A DNA stretch of 5,534 nucleotides. Source: Pseudonocardia autotrophica. Its GTDB lineage: Bacteria; Actinomycetota; Actinomycetes; Mycobacteriales; Pseudonocardiaceae. Both the position numbers and the translations under genes were made by a program. Below the pieces are notes generated by a model. The model worked only from the letters and a program-made list of their open reading frames with translations. It did not search any database and was not told where the DNA came from. The stretch covers positions 1 through 5,534 of the forward strand of contig NZ_JNYD01000064.1 in NCBI RefSeq assembly GCF_000717175.1, given 5' to 3'. Below are positions 1 through 5,436 of this stretch, in pieces (position 1 is the first letter of the stretch; each line of letters opens with the position of its first letter).

Positions 1-1
1 G

Positions 2-673
2 GTCGGCATCTTCGGCGCCGAACCATGGACCGAGCAGATGCGCGCCGAGATCGAAGACCGCATGGACATGCACGCCGTGGACATCTACGGCCTCTCCGAG
101 GTCATGGGCCCCGGCGTGGCCCAGGAATGCGTGGAGACCAAGGACGGGCTGCACATCTGGGAGGACCACTTCCTGCCCGAGGTCCTCGACCCCCTCGACG
201 GCACCGTGCTCGCCGACGGCGAGGAAGGCGAACTCGTCTTCACCTCGCTGACCAAGCAGGCCCTCCCGATCATCCGCTACCGCACCCGCGACCTCACCCG
301 CCTGCTCCCGGGCACCGCCCGCCCCTCCATGCGCCGCATGCAGAAGATCACCGGCCGCAGCGACGACATGATCATCCTGCGCGGGGTGAACCTGTTCCCC
401 ACCCAGATCGAGGAGATCGTCCTGCGCACCCCCGGGTTCGCCCCACACTTCCAACTCGAGCTCACCACCAAGGGCCGCATGGACGCCCTCACCGTCCGGG
501 TCGAGGCCCGCGCGGACGCCACGGCCGAACGCCGGGCCGAGGCCGCGACCGAGCTGGTCCGGGCGGTCAAGGACACCGTCGGTGTCTCGGTGACCTGCGA
601 CGTCGTCGACCCGGACACCCTCGAGCGCTCGGTCGGCAAGCTGCAGCGGCTTCGCGACCTGCGCGCGAAGTAG
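2..673 (+). CDS. paaK: Phenylacetate-CoA ligase, C-terminal part (5' end outside window)
   Basis: An adenylate-forming ligase that activates phenylacetate (or a related aryl acid) with ATP and CoA, the entry step of aerobic phenylacetate breakdown in the cytoplasm. The frame is open from base 2, giving 223 residues, about half of the roughly 430 usual for PaaK. Visible family signatures, numbered in the fragment, are IFGAEPW (3-9), DIYGLSE (27-33), the ATP-binding YRTRD (93-97), the hinge region GRSDDMIILRGVN (118-130), and VGKLQR near the end, whose Lys213 sits where the catalytic lysine of the mobile C-terminal domain lies. It ends in TAG at 671-673, 16 bases before a split palindrome. No other paa genes are in the window, so the substrate could differ from phenylacetate. 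Family assignment is firm; the exact acid is inferred. Confidence 0.9.
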   Translation, partial: VGIFGAEPWTEQMRAEIEDRMDMHAVDIYGLSEVMGPGVAQECVETKDGLHIWEDHFLPEVLDPLDGTVLADGEEGELVFTSLTKQALPIIRYRTRDLTRLLPGTARPSMRRMQKITGRSDDMIILRGVNLFPTQIEEIVLRTPGFAPHFQLELTTKGRMDALTVRVEARADATAERRAEAATELVRAVKDTVGVSVTCDVVDPDTLERSVGKLQRLRDLRAK

Positions 674-689
674 CAGGTCACCCCTGGTC

Positions 690-712
690 GTGAGCGGCAA
701 CTGCCCCTCTAG
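690..712. repeat. Left half of a 40-bp palindromic hairpin, split by the IS
   Basis: Bases 690-707 (GTGAGCGGCAACTGCCCC) are the exact reverse complement of 1746-1763. Together with TCTAG at 708-712 they form the left half of a hairpin now separated by the insertion sequence. Joining 690-712 to 1747-1763 gives 40 bases with 18-bp perfect arms and a TCTA loop. Its position between two convergent genes suggests a bidirectional terminator. There is no T-tract, so it would be non-canonical. The inverted match is seen directly; the terminator role is inferred. Confidence 0.75.
709..712. repeat. Target-site duplication CTAG, left copy
   Basis: CTAG at 709-712 is repeated at 1743-1746, directly outside the aligned inverted ends of the element. 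Removing the element plus one copy restores a perfect hairpin, which supports a true duplication. CTAG is self-complementary, so the repeats could also be read as part of longer inverted ends. Confidence 0.6.
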
Positions 713-729
713 ATGACCGATTCCAAGGT
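713..729 (+). repeat. IS left terminal inverted repeat
   Basis: ATGACCGATTCCAAGGT pairs inversely with 1726-1742, differing at one base. This is the probable transposase binding and cleavage end upstream of the transposase gene. Confidence 0.8.
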
Positions 730-800
730 GTTGATGCGGCGCGGCGTGCGTCGGTGACGGGTGGAGGGTGCCCAAGATCAGCGTGCTGACCCAGAAGAGC

Positions 801-806
801 AGGAGG
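801..806 (+). promoter_or_regulatory. Shine-Dalgarno site deciding the transposase start
   Basis: AGGAGG lies 5 bases upstream of GTG 812-814. The earlier in-frame GTG at 761 has no comparable site, so translation very probably starts at 812. Confidence 0.75.
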
Positions 807-811
807 CTCTC

Positions 812-1726
812 GTGGACGCTGACTTGGACACCCTCGCCACGGCACTGTACGTGCGTACCGACGACCTGCTGAAAGCCTCGCCCGAACGGGCACCGTGGCG
901 GCCCCGGATCGGGATCACCCCGAAGATCAGCGACGCGGAGCTGATCACGTTGGCGGTGATGGCGGCGGTGCTGCAGTTCACCAGCGAGGCCCGCTGGCTG
1001 CGCCACGCCCGGGCGCACCTGCGCCACCTGTTCCGCTATCTGCCCCAACAGCCCGGCTACAACAAGCGCCTGCGCGCCCTCGCCCCGACGCTCGAGTGGC
1101 TGATCACCGTGCTGGCCGCCGACACCAGCCTGTGGACCGACGACGTGTGGGTGGTCGACTCCACCCCGGTCGAGTGCGGCCGCTCCCGCGAGACCGCACG
1201 GCGCTCGGACCTGGCCGGCTACGCCGAGTACGGCTACTGCGCCTCGCACTCGCGCTACTTCTGGGGGCTACGCCTGCATCTGATCGCCACCCTGCACGGG
1301 CTCCCGATCGGGTTCGCGTTGACCGGGGCGAAAGCCGACGAGCGCCTCGTGCTGCTCTCCGTGCTGACCGCGGACCCGGCGCTGCTGCGCGACCGCGAAC
1401 GACAGATCATGATCGCGGACAAGAACTACTACGGCCGCGAGTTCGACCGCCGGCTGCGCCAGGCCGGGGTGGAGCTGCTCCGCCCAGCCCGCAAGGGCGA
1501 ACCCGACCGCCCGGGCGGGCGGTTCTTCCGCCCGCTGCGCCAGACCATCGAGTCGATCTTCGCGACCGCGAAGGGACAACTCGACCTCGAAGGCCACGGC
1601 GGGCACACCATCACCGGCGTCGCCGTCCGGGTCTACCAGCGACTCCTCGCCCTGACCGCGGTGATCTGGCACAACGACCGAATCGGCCACCCGGTCAAAC
1701 GATCACTACTCGCCTACGACCACTGA
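812..1726 (+). CDS. IS982-like family DDE transposase
   Basis: A cut-and-paste transposase of 304 residues that binds the element's inverted ends and catalyses strand transfer with a metal-dependent DDE active site. The likely triad is Asp116 (in VVDSTPV), Asp203 (in MIADKNYYG) and Glu247 (in RQTIESIF). Between the first two lies a conserved stretch, GYCASHSRYFWGLRLHL, typical of the actinobacterial IS982-type proteins I recognise. The N-terminal part (about 40-90) is helical and arginine-rich, with SEARWLRHARAHLRHLF and then PGYNKRLR, the usual DNA-binding region of this family. GTG 812 is chosen over GTG 761 because AGGAGG precedes it at good spacing. The stop codon's last base falls in the right inverted repeat. 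Length is normal and no disruption is visible. Transcription runs in the same direction as the upstream ligase, so read-through from it could drive expression. Confidence 0.9.
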   Translation: MDADLDTLATALYVRTDDLLKASPERAPWRPRIGITPKISDAELITLAVMAAVLQFTSEARWLRHARAHLRHLFRYLPQQPGYNKRLRALAPTLEWLITVLAADTSLWTDDVWVVDSTPVECGRSRETARRSDLAGYAEYGYCASHSRYFWGLRLHLIATLHGLPIGFALTGAKADERLVLLSVLTADPALLRDRERQIMIADKNYYGREFDRRLRQAGVELLRPARKGEPDRPGGRFFRPLRQTIESIFATAKGQLDLEGHGGHTITGVAVRVYQRLLALTAVIWHNDRIGHPVKRSLLAYDH

Positions 1727-1742
1727 CCTTGGAATCAGTCAT
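1726..1742 (-). repeat. IS right terminal inverted repeat
   Basis: The reverse complement reads ATGACTGATTCCAAGGT and matches the left end with one mismatch. It overlaps the last base of the transposase TGA stop. Confidence 0.8.
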
Positions 1743-1746
1743 CTAG
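1743..1746. repeat. Target-site duplication CTAG, right copy
   Basis: Second copy of the CTAG found at 709-712, directly after the right inverted end. Its final G also serves as the first base of the right hairpin arm. Confidence 0.6.
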
Positions 1747-1763
1747 GGGCAGTTGCCGCTCAC
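1746..1763. repeat. Right arm of the IS-split palindromic hairpin
   Basis: GGGGCAGTTGCCGCTCAC is the exact complement of the arm at 690-707. Read on the minus strand it begins with the last base of the final BKACE proline codon (CCG) and contains the BKACE stop codon TGA (1762-1760). The hairpin therefore provides the stop of that gene and would terminate or cap its transcript. The IS has moved the partner arm about 1 kb away, so the RNA hairpin can no longer form locally. Confidence 0.75.
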
Positions 1764-2632
1764 GGGGTGAGGAGGGCGTGGGTCTCGGTACACGTCGCGG
1801 GGCGGGTGCCGAGGCGGTCCAGGAGGGCGAGCAGCTCCTCCATCAGCTCCGTGTTCGACGGCCGGCGGTCGCCGGCGTGGTCCTCCAGGCCCACGCGGAC
1901 GTGCCCGCCCCGCCGGATCGCGAGCTCCGCCAGTCCGCACTCCACGACGTCGCCGCCGAGGACCGCGACCGACCAGGGCAGGCCGGCGGGTTCGAGCAGC
2001 TCGAGGTAGGCCTCGAGCGCGGTCGGCGTCGGCGGCAGGCCGAACTGCAGGTCGCCCCCGAAGTACAGCTTCACGATCCCGCCCGCCGGGAGCCGCCCGG
2101 CGCGCTGCAGCGTCACGACGGTCCGCAGGAACCCCGGCTCGAAGATCGAGAAGCTGGGCAGCGCACCCAGCTCCCGGGTCCGCGCGCACATGTACTCGGT
2201 GTCGGCGATCGAGTTCTGGTACGGCTCGGCCGCCGCGGGCGTGGGACAGCGGCCCCCGGCCGTCAGCCCCACGTTCACCGAGCCCGGGTCGATCAGGGTC
2301 ATCCCGCCCAGGCCGGCCAGCTCGGCGACGTGCGCCCACCGCCGCTCGACCGGGATGCCGCGCGCCCCGGCCGCCATCGTCGGGTAGAGCAGCAGGTCCG
2401 GGTACCGCTCCCGCACCGGCCGCCAGGCCGCGCGGTAGGGGCCGGCCGCGTGCACGCCGTCGGCCGTGAACATCGGCTCGTCGTTGTGGTTGTGCAGGAT
2501 CGTGGCGCCGAGCCGCGCGCAGGCCAGGGCATCGGCGGTGATCTCGGCCGGGGTGCGCGGCACGTGCGGGTTGACGCTGCGCGGGGTGGCCCCGTTCACG
2601 GCGACCTCGACGATCACGGGTGGGCGGTCCAT
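1760..2632 (-). CDS. BKACE family (DUF849) beta-keto acid cleavage enzyme
   Basis: A 290-residue TIM-barrel, metal-dependent enzyme of the family founded by 3-keto-5-aminohexanoate cleavage enzyme (Kce). It condenses a beta-keto acid with acetyl-CoA to give acetoacetate and a new acyl-CoA. The two zinc-ligand histidines are His47 and His49 in ILHNHNDEP, and the third ligand is probably Glu250 in HVRVGLED near the C-terminus. NGATPRSVNPHVPRTPAEI (13-31) and FEPGFLR (164-170) are further family-like blocks. Length is typical. ATG 2632 is chosen because homology begins there and GAGGG lies 8 bases upstream on the minus strand; the frame continues far upstream but only as a shadow of the thiolase gene. 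It is divergent from the thiolase, which suits acetoacetate or acyl-CoA processing. The substrate is unknown: the pocket has HNHND where many members have HxHxR. Confidence 0.88.
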   Translation of the reverse strand: MDRPPVIVEVAVNGATPRSVNPHVPRTPAEITADALACARLGATILHNHNDEPMFTADGVHAAGPYRAAWRPVRERYPDLLLYPTMAAGARGIPVERRWAHVAELAGLGGMTLIDPGSVNVGLTAGGRCPTPAAAEPYQNSIADTEYMCARTRELGALPSFSIFEPGFLRTVVTLQRAGRLPAGGIVKLYFGGDLQFGLPPTPTALEAYLELLEPAGLPWSVAVLGGDVVECGLAELAIRRGGHVRVGLEDHAGDRRPSNTELMEELLALLDRLGTRPATCTETHALLTP

Positions 2633-2759
2633 GGCCCGTACCCTCGCCGCCCGCGCGCGACGGGACAACCCGTGTGATTCCCTACCGCCCGGTAACCCCC
2701 ACGTCGCGCAGGGGTGCACACTCGAACCCAGCACCAGCCCTCCAGCGAAGGAGACACCC
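2633..2759. promoter_or_regulatory. Divergent BKACE/thiolase intergenic region with two operator-like palindromes
   Basis: These 127 bases separate two divergent genes and must hold both promoters unless transcription starts elsewhere. Two short inverted repeats stand out: ACGGG-ACAA-CCCGT at 2660-2673 (14 bases) and TACCG-CC-CGGTA at 2683-2694. Either could bind a TetR, MarR or GntR-type dimer controlling both genes. No convincing -10/-35 pair was found by eye. Arms of 5 bp can arise by chance in GC-rich DNA, so the operator reading is tentative. Confidence 0.35.
2747..2753 (+). promoter_or_regulatory. Shine-Dalgarno site of the thiolase gene
   Basis: GAAGGAG lies 6 bases before GTG 2760-2762. 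It fixes the thiolase start and rules out the longer upstream extension of the frame. Confidence 0.8.
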
Positions 2760-3986
2760 GTGCCCGAGGCAGTGATCGTCGCGGCGGCCCGCTCCCCCAT
2801 CGGCCGCGCCCGCAAGGGCTCGCTCAAGGACATGCGCCCGGACGACCTGACCGTCCAGATGGTCCGCGCCGCGCTGGACCAGGTGCCCGCGCTCGATCCG
2901 ACCGAGATCGACGACCTGATGCTCGGCTGCGGCCTGCCCGGCGGCGAGCAGGGCAACAACCTGGGCCGCATCGTGTCCGTGCTGCTCGGCCTGGACACCG
3001 TGCCCGGCACGACCATCACGCGGTACTGCTCGTCGTCCGTGCAGACCACCCGCATGGCGCTGCACGCGATCAAGGCGGGCGAGGGCGACGTGTTCGTCTC
3101 CGCCGGCGTCGAGACCGTGTCCCGCTTCGAGCGGGGCAGCTCGGACTCCTGGCCGGACACGCACAACCCGCTGTTCGCCGACGCCGAGGCCCGCACGGTC
3201 GCCACCGCCGAGTCCGGCACCGACACCTGGACCGACCCGCGGACGGACGGGCACCTGCCCGACGTCTACATCGCCATGGGCCAGACCGCGGAGAACCTCG
3301 CCCGCGCCAAGGGCGTCAGCCGGGAGGACATGGACCGCTTCGGCGTCCGCTCGCAGAACCTGGCCGAGGAGTCGATCAGGAACGGCTTCTTCGCCAACGA
3401 GATCGCCCCCGTCACGCTGCCCGACGGCTCGAAGGTCGACACCGACGACGGCCCGCGCGCCGGCGTGACCTACGAGGCGGTCTCCCAGCTCAAGCCGGTG
3501 TTCCGGCCCGACGGGTTCGTCACCGCGGGCAACTGCTGCCCGCTCAACGACGGCGCCGCGGCCCTGATCGTCATGTCCGACACGAAGGCCCGTGACCTCG
3601 GCATCACCCCACTGGCGCGCATCATCTCGACCGGGGTCACCGGCCTCTCCCCCGAGATCATGGGGCTGGGCCCGGTCGAGGCCTCGAAGCAGGCCCTCGC
3701 CCGCGCCGGCATGACCATCGACGACGTGGACCTCGTCGAGATCAACGAGGCCTTCGCCGCCCAGGTCATCCCGTCGGCCCGCGACCTCGGCATCGACCCG
3801 TTCGGCGACAAGCTCAACGTGCACGGCGGCGCCATCGCCGTCGGTCACCCGTTCGGCATGACCGGCGCCCGGATCACCGCCACCCTGCTCAACGGCCTGC
3901 GCGCGAAGGACAAGAGCATCGGACTGGAGACCATGTGCGTCGGCGGCGGGCAGGGCATGGCCGTGATCTACGAGCGGCTCGGCTGA
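2760..3986 (+). CDS. Thiolase (acetyl-CoA C-acyltransferase), FadA3-like
   Basis: A 408-residue thiolase that cleaves a beta-ketoacyl-CoA with CoA, releasing acetyl-CoA and a shortened acyl-CoA, or runs in reverse. It begins MPEAVIVAAARSPIGRA, and the start GTG has a strong GAAGGAG site. The acyl-accepting cysteine is Cys90 (ITRYCSSS). NEAFAAQ (329-335), His363 in GGAIAVGHPFGMTGAR and Cys393 in CVGGGQG complete the catalytic set, so the enzyme looks functional. From memory it is closest in character to mycobacterial FadA3 (Rv1074c): MRPDDL, GCGLPGGEQ and SPEIMGLGPVEASKQALARAG are all shared style. That is recall, not a search. TAGNCCPLNDG has a Cys-Cys pair where many thiolases have GNAS. The divergent BKACE gene would generate acetoacetate, which becomes a thiolase substrate once activated to CoA form. 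The SDR follows 32 bases downstream. Confidence 0.92.
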   Translation: MPEAVIVAAARSPIGRARKGSLKDMRPDDLTVQMVRAALDQVPALDPTEIDDLMLGCGLPGGEQGNNLGRIVSVLLGLDTVPGTTITRYCSSSVQTTRMALHAIKAGEGDVFVSAGVETVSRFERGSSDSWPDTHNPLFADAEARTVATAESGTDTWTDPRTDGHLPDVYIAMGQTAENLARAKGVSREDMDRFGVRSQNLAEESIRNGFFANEIAPVTLPDGSKVDTDDGPRAGVTYEAVSQLKPVFRPDGFVTAGNCCPLNDGAAALIVMSDTKARDLGITPLARIISTGVTGLSPEIMGLGPVEASKQALARAGMTIDDVDLVEINEAFAAQVIPSARDLGIDPFGDKLNVHGGAIAVGHPFGMTGARITATLLNGLRAKDKSIGLETMCVGGGQGMAVIYERLG

Positions 3987-4011
3987 CTCTGCGCTGAACA
4001 GTCGTTAAGCT
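3983..4011 (+). promoter_or_regulatory. Candidate leaderless promoter of the SDR gene
   Basis: CTGACT at 3983-3988 resembles a -35 box and overlaps the thiolase stop codon. A 17-base spacer leads to TAAGCT at 4006-4011, which fits the actinobacterial -10 pattern TANNNT. The last T lies 7 bases before ATG 4019, the spacing expected if transcription starts at the start codon. No Shine-Dalgarno sequence precedes the ATG, consistent with a leaderless message. This is by-eye evidence only. Confidence 0.5.
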
Positions 4012-4018
4012 GCCCGCC

Positions 4019-4798
4019 ATGGGCAGCATGGACGGCAGGGTCGCCGTCGTCACCGGTGGCGCGACCGGTCTGGGCGCGGCGGTCAGCCGCCGCCTGGCCG
4101 GCCGCGGCGCCCGGGTCGCGATCACCTACTCCCGCAGCGCGGACGAGGCCGAGGCCACGGCGGAGGAGTGCCGGGCGCGCGGCGTCGACGCCGTCGCCCT
4201 GCGCGGCGACGTCGACGACGACGCGGCCTGCCGCAAGGTCGCCGCCGACGTCGCGCAGCGGTGGGGCCGGATCGACGTCCTGGTCAACAACGCCGGCCGC
4301 ACGCGGATCGTCCCGCACTCCGACCTCGACGGGCTCGCCGCCGAGGACTTCGAGGCGATCTACCGCACCAACGTGATCGGCACCTACCAGATGACCCGGG
4401 CGGTGGTCCCGCACATGCGGGAGCGTGGGTACGGGGCCGTGGTCAACGTGTCCTCCACCAGCAGCCTCGACGGCGAGGGCTCGTCGATCGCCTACGCGGC
4501 GTCGAAGGGCGCGCTCAACACGCTGACCGTGTCGCTCTCGCGGGCGCTCGCCCCCGAGATCCGGGTCAACGCCGTGGTCCCCGGTTTCATCGGCACCCGC
4601 TGGTTCTCCGGGCCGCTCGGCGAGGAGGCGTACGAGCAGCTGGTGGGGCGGGTGCAGCAGACCACGCCGCTGCGCCGCGCGGGCACGCCCGAGGACATCG
4701 CCGTCGCCGTGGTCTTCCTGTGCGACGAGGGCGCGGAGCACATCACCGGCACCACGCTGGTCTCCGACGCCGGGGCGAGCCTGAAGCCGCGGAGCTAG
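4019..4798 (+). CDS. SDR family oxidoreductase, FabG-like
   Basis: A classical short-chain dehydrogenase/reductase of 259 residues, probably acting on a 3-hydroxyacyl/3-ketoacyl thioester or similar alcohol/ketone pair in the cytoplasm. The cofactor-binding TGGATGLG lies at 12-19, and a Ser-Arg pair (38-39) after the second strand favours NADP(H). NNAG is at 90-93, the structural Asn at 118 (RTNVIG), and the catalytic Ser146, Tyr159 and Lys163 are in NVSS and YAASK. The tail ends GTTLVSDAGAS, like FabG. ATG 4019 fits a leaderless start 7 bases after a -10-like box; ATG 4028 is a weaker alternative, and neither has a ribosome site. It is 32 bases from the thiolase, so it may be both co-transcribed and separately expressed. 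Its TAG stop overlaps that of the convergent gene. SDR fold is certain, substrate unknown. Confidence 0.92.
   Translation: MGSMDGRVAVVTGGATGLGAAVSRRLAGRGARVAITYSRSADEAEATAEECRARGVDAVALRGDVDDDAACRKVAADVAQRWGRIDVLVNNAGRTRIVPHSDLDGLAAEDFEAIYRTNVIGTYQMTRAVVPHMRERGYGAVVNVSSTSSLDGEGSSIAYAASKGALNTLTVSLSRALAPEIRVNAVVPGFIGTRWFSGPLGEEAYEQLVGRVQQTTPLRRAGTPEDIAVAVVFLCDEGAEHITGTTLVSDAGASLKPRS
4795..4798. other. Overlapping TAG stop codons of convergent genes
   Basis: The palindrome CTAG holds the SDR stop (TAG, 4796-4798, plus strand) and the MSMEG_6728-like stop (TAG, 4797-4795, minus strand). There is no intergenic space, so both transcripts must run into the opposite gene before ending. Confidence 0.85.
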
Positions 4799-5247
4799 AC
4801 CGGCCAGACGTAGGCGGTCCCCGGCGCGTCGTCGGGGAAGAGCGGGGCGTAGTGCTCGGGCAGCTTGCCGAGCAGGACCTCGCGGTGGCTGCGGTGCACG
4901 CGGTCGTCGCCGAGCCAGCCCGGCAGCAGGCCCGCCGCGGCGAGCTCGGTCTGGCTGCGGGGCGGCGGCAGCCCCGCGGTCTCGAGGTCGGCCCGCACCG
5001 ACTCCGCCACGGTGTCGGCCTTGCCCCGGGCCGCCCACTCCTCGCAGATCGCGAGCGCGTAGGCGGCCACGCCCTCCGGATGGCCCCGCCACATCCGCAC
5101 CGCCGGATGGTGCTGCCAGCCGTACCCCTCCCGCACCTGCGCACGCAGGATCTGCAGCGCCTCCACGCGCTGCTTGCCCAGCCGCCGGTCGTCGAGCGCC
5201 CGGGCGCTGGCGGCGAAGTCGGGGTACGGGAGGAAGGTCTGCACCAC
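4795..5247 (-). CDS. MSMEG_6728-like family protein (possible Pyr_excise-type fold)
   Basis: A 150-residue cytoplasmic protein without signal peptide or membrane segment. I recognise the pattern of the actinobacterial MSMEG_6728 family: MVQTFLPYPDFAASARALDD, RLGKQRVEALQIL (22-34), then GYGWQHHPAVRMWRGHPEG (41-59). These families are related, as far as I recall, to the pyrimidine-dimer DNA glycosylase (T4 endonuclease V-like) domain. Function here is not established, and the glycosylase idea is only a hint from fold similarity. Basic and aromatic residues in the first 60 positions would suit nucleic-acid contact. The start is GTG 5247 or the next codon, GTG 5244. Neither has a Shine-Dalgarno site, so the exact start is open. 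Convergent with the SDR, it shares CTAG so that both genes stop with TAG on opposite strands. Confidence 0.72.
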   Translation of the reverse strand: MVQTFLPYPDFAASARALDDRRLGKQRVEALQILRAQVREGYGWQHHPAVRMWRGHPEGVAAYALAICEEWAARGKADTVAESVRADLETAGLPPPRSQTELAAAGLLPGWLGDDRVHRSHREVLLGKLPEHYAPLFPDDAPGTAYVWPV

Positions 5248-5309
5248 GGACCGTGAGGTACCCGCTCGACGCCGGCCTCACCGACCCGACCGGAACCCAC
5301 CACCCCGTC

Positions 5310-5349
5310 GTGAGTGGCGATCGTCGCCATGGCGACGATCGCCACTCAC
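5310..5349. repeat. Intact 40-bp perfect palindrome, probable terminator-type hairpin
   Basis: The left half, GTGAGTGGCGATCGTCGCCA (5310-5329), is the exact reverse complement of 5330-5349: 20-bp arms with no mismatch. As RNA the centre would open to a small loop. It has the same 40-base length and GTGAGYGGC start as the palindrome rebuilt around the IS. On the minus strand it contains the TGA stop of the truncated gene at 5346-5436. No T-tract follows on either side. It lies 62 bases upstream of the MSMEG_6728-like start, so it would insulate that gene from transcription entering from the right. Confidence 0.85.
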
Positions 5350-5436
5350 AGGGTGCGGAGGTGGTTGCGGAGCGGGACGACCACGTCGGGGAGCGGGCCC
5401 GAGATGAGCACGGTGTCTCCCTTGCGCACGGAGGGG
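5346..5436 (-). pseudogene. 3' remnant of an unidentified gene truncated near 5436
   Basis: On the minus strand a frame reads VRKGDTVLISGPL, then PDVVVPLRNHLRTL, and ends with TGA at 5348-5346. Of its 27 codons, nearly all end in G or C, as in the real genes of this window, which argues for former coding. The TGA lies inside the 40-bp palindrome exactly as for the BKACE gene. Upstream, the frame runs through a less coding-like stretch to the TAG at 5468-5466 that ends another frame, so its natural 5' part is missing. The simplest reading is a gene cut by an insertion whose edge is near 5437. The GDTVLISGP pattern faintly resembles the end of TrkA/RCK C-terminal domains, but this is too short to name. 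Confidence 0.45.

Larger units (their letters stand above)
713..1742 (+). mobile_element. Complete IS982-like insertion sequence, about 1030 bp
   Basis: The element is bounded by inverted ends at 713-729 and 1726-1742 (ATGACYGATTCCAAGGT, one mismatch in 17) and flanked by CTAG on each side. It carries a single DDE transposase gene filling most of its length and no passenger gene. Size, single-ORF layout and transposase sequence fit the IS982 family. A 4-bp CTAG duplication is better known in the IS5 group, so family placement needs an ISfinder comparison. No frameshift or internal stop is seen and both ends are present, so it may still be mobile. The outer boundary is uncertain by a few bases because flank and ends share inverted symmetry. 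Confidence 0.8.

Noticed and set aside
25..693. Long open frame overlapping the ligase in another plus-strand frame
   Set aside because: Arginine/proline-rich composition typical of an out-of-frame reading of GC-rich DNA; the ligase frame carries clear family motifs.
731..759. TTGATG and GTGACG as a transposase promoter
   Set aside because: The -35 is acceptable and the spacing is 17, but GTGACG does not match a TANNNT -10 box.
678..1770. Further outward extension of the split palindrome (TCACCCC at 678-684 and GGGGTGA at 1764-1770)
   Set aside because: Inverted match of 7 bp, but five unpaired bases on the left interrupt it, and the right copy lies in the BKACE coding end; probably chance.
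2466..2759. N-terminal extension of the thiolase frame into the BKACE gene
   Set aside because: The thiolase begins at GTG 2760 with a strong ribosome site and the usual family N-terminus.
2633..3226. N-terminal extension of the BKACE frame across the thiolase gene
   Set aside because: Homology begins at ATG 2632, and the extension is antisense to the clearly real thiolase.
5244..5265. Leaderless promoter for the MSMEG_6728-like gene (TACCTC seven bases before GTG on the minus strand)
   Set aside because: The -10 lacks the final T and no convincing -35 lies upstream.
3968..5281. Very long minus-strand frame opposite the SDR and past it
   Set aside because: Low-complexity Arg/Ala/Gly shadow of two genuine genes; no domain visible.
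5253..5281. GTGAGG ... CCTCAC inverted repeat beside the intact palindrome
   Set aside because: Only 6-bp arms with a long spacer; likely chance, though the GTGAG/CTCAC ends echo the 40-bp palindromes.
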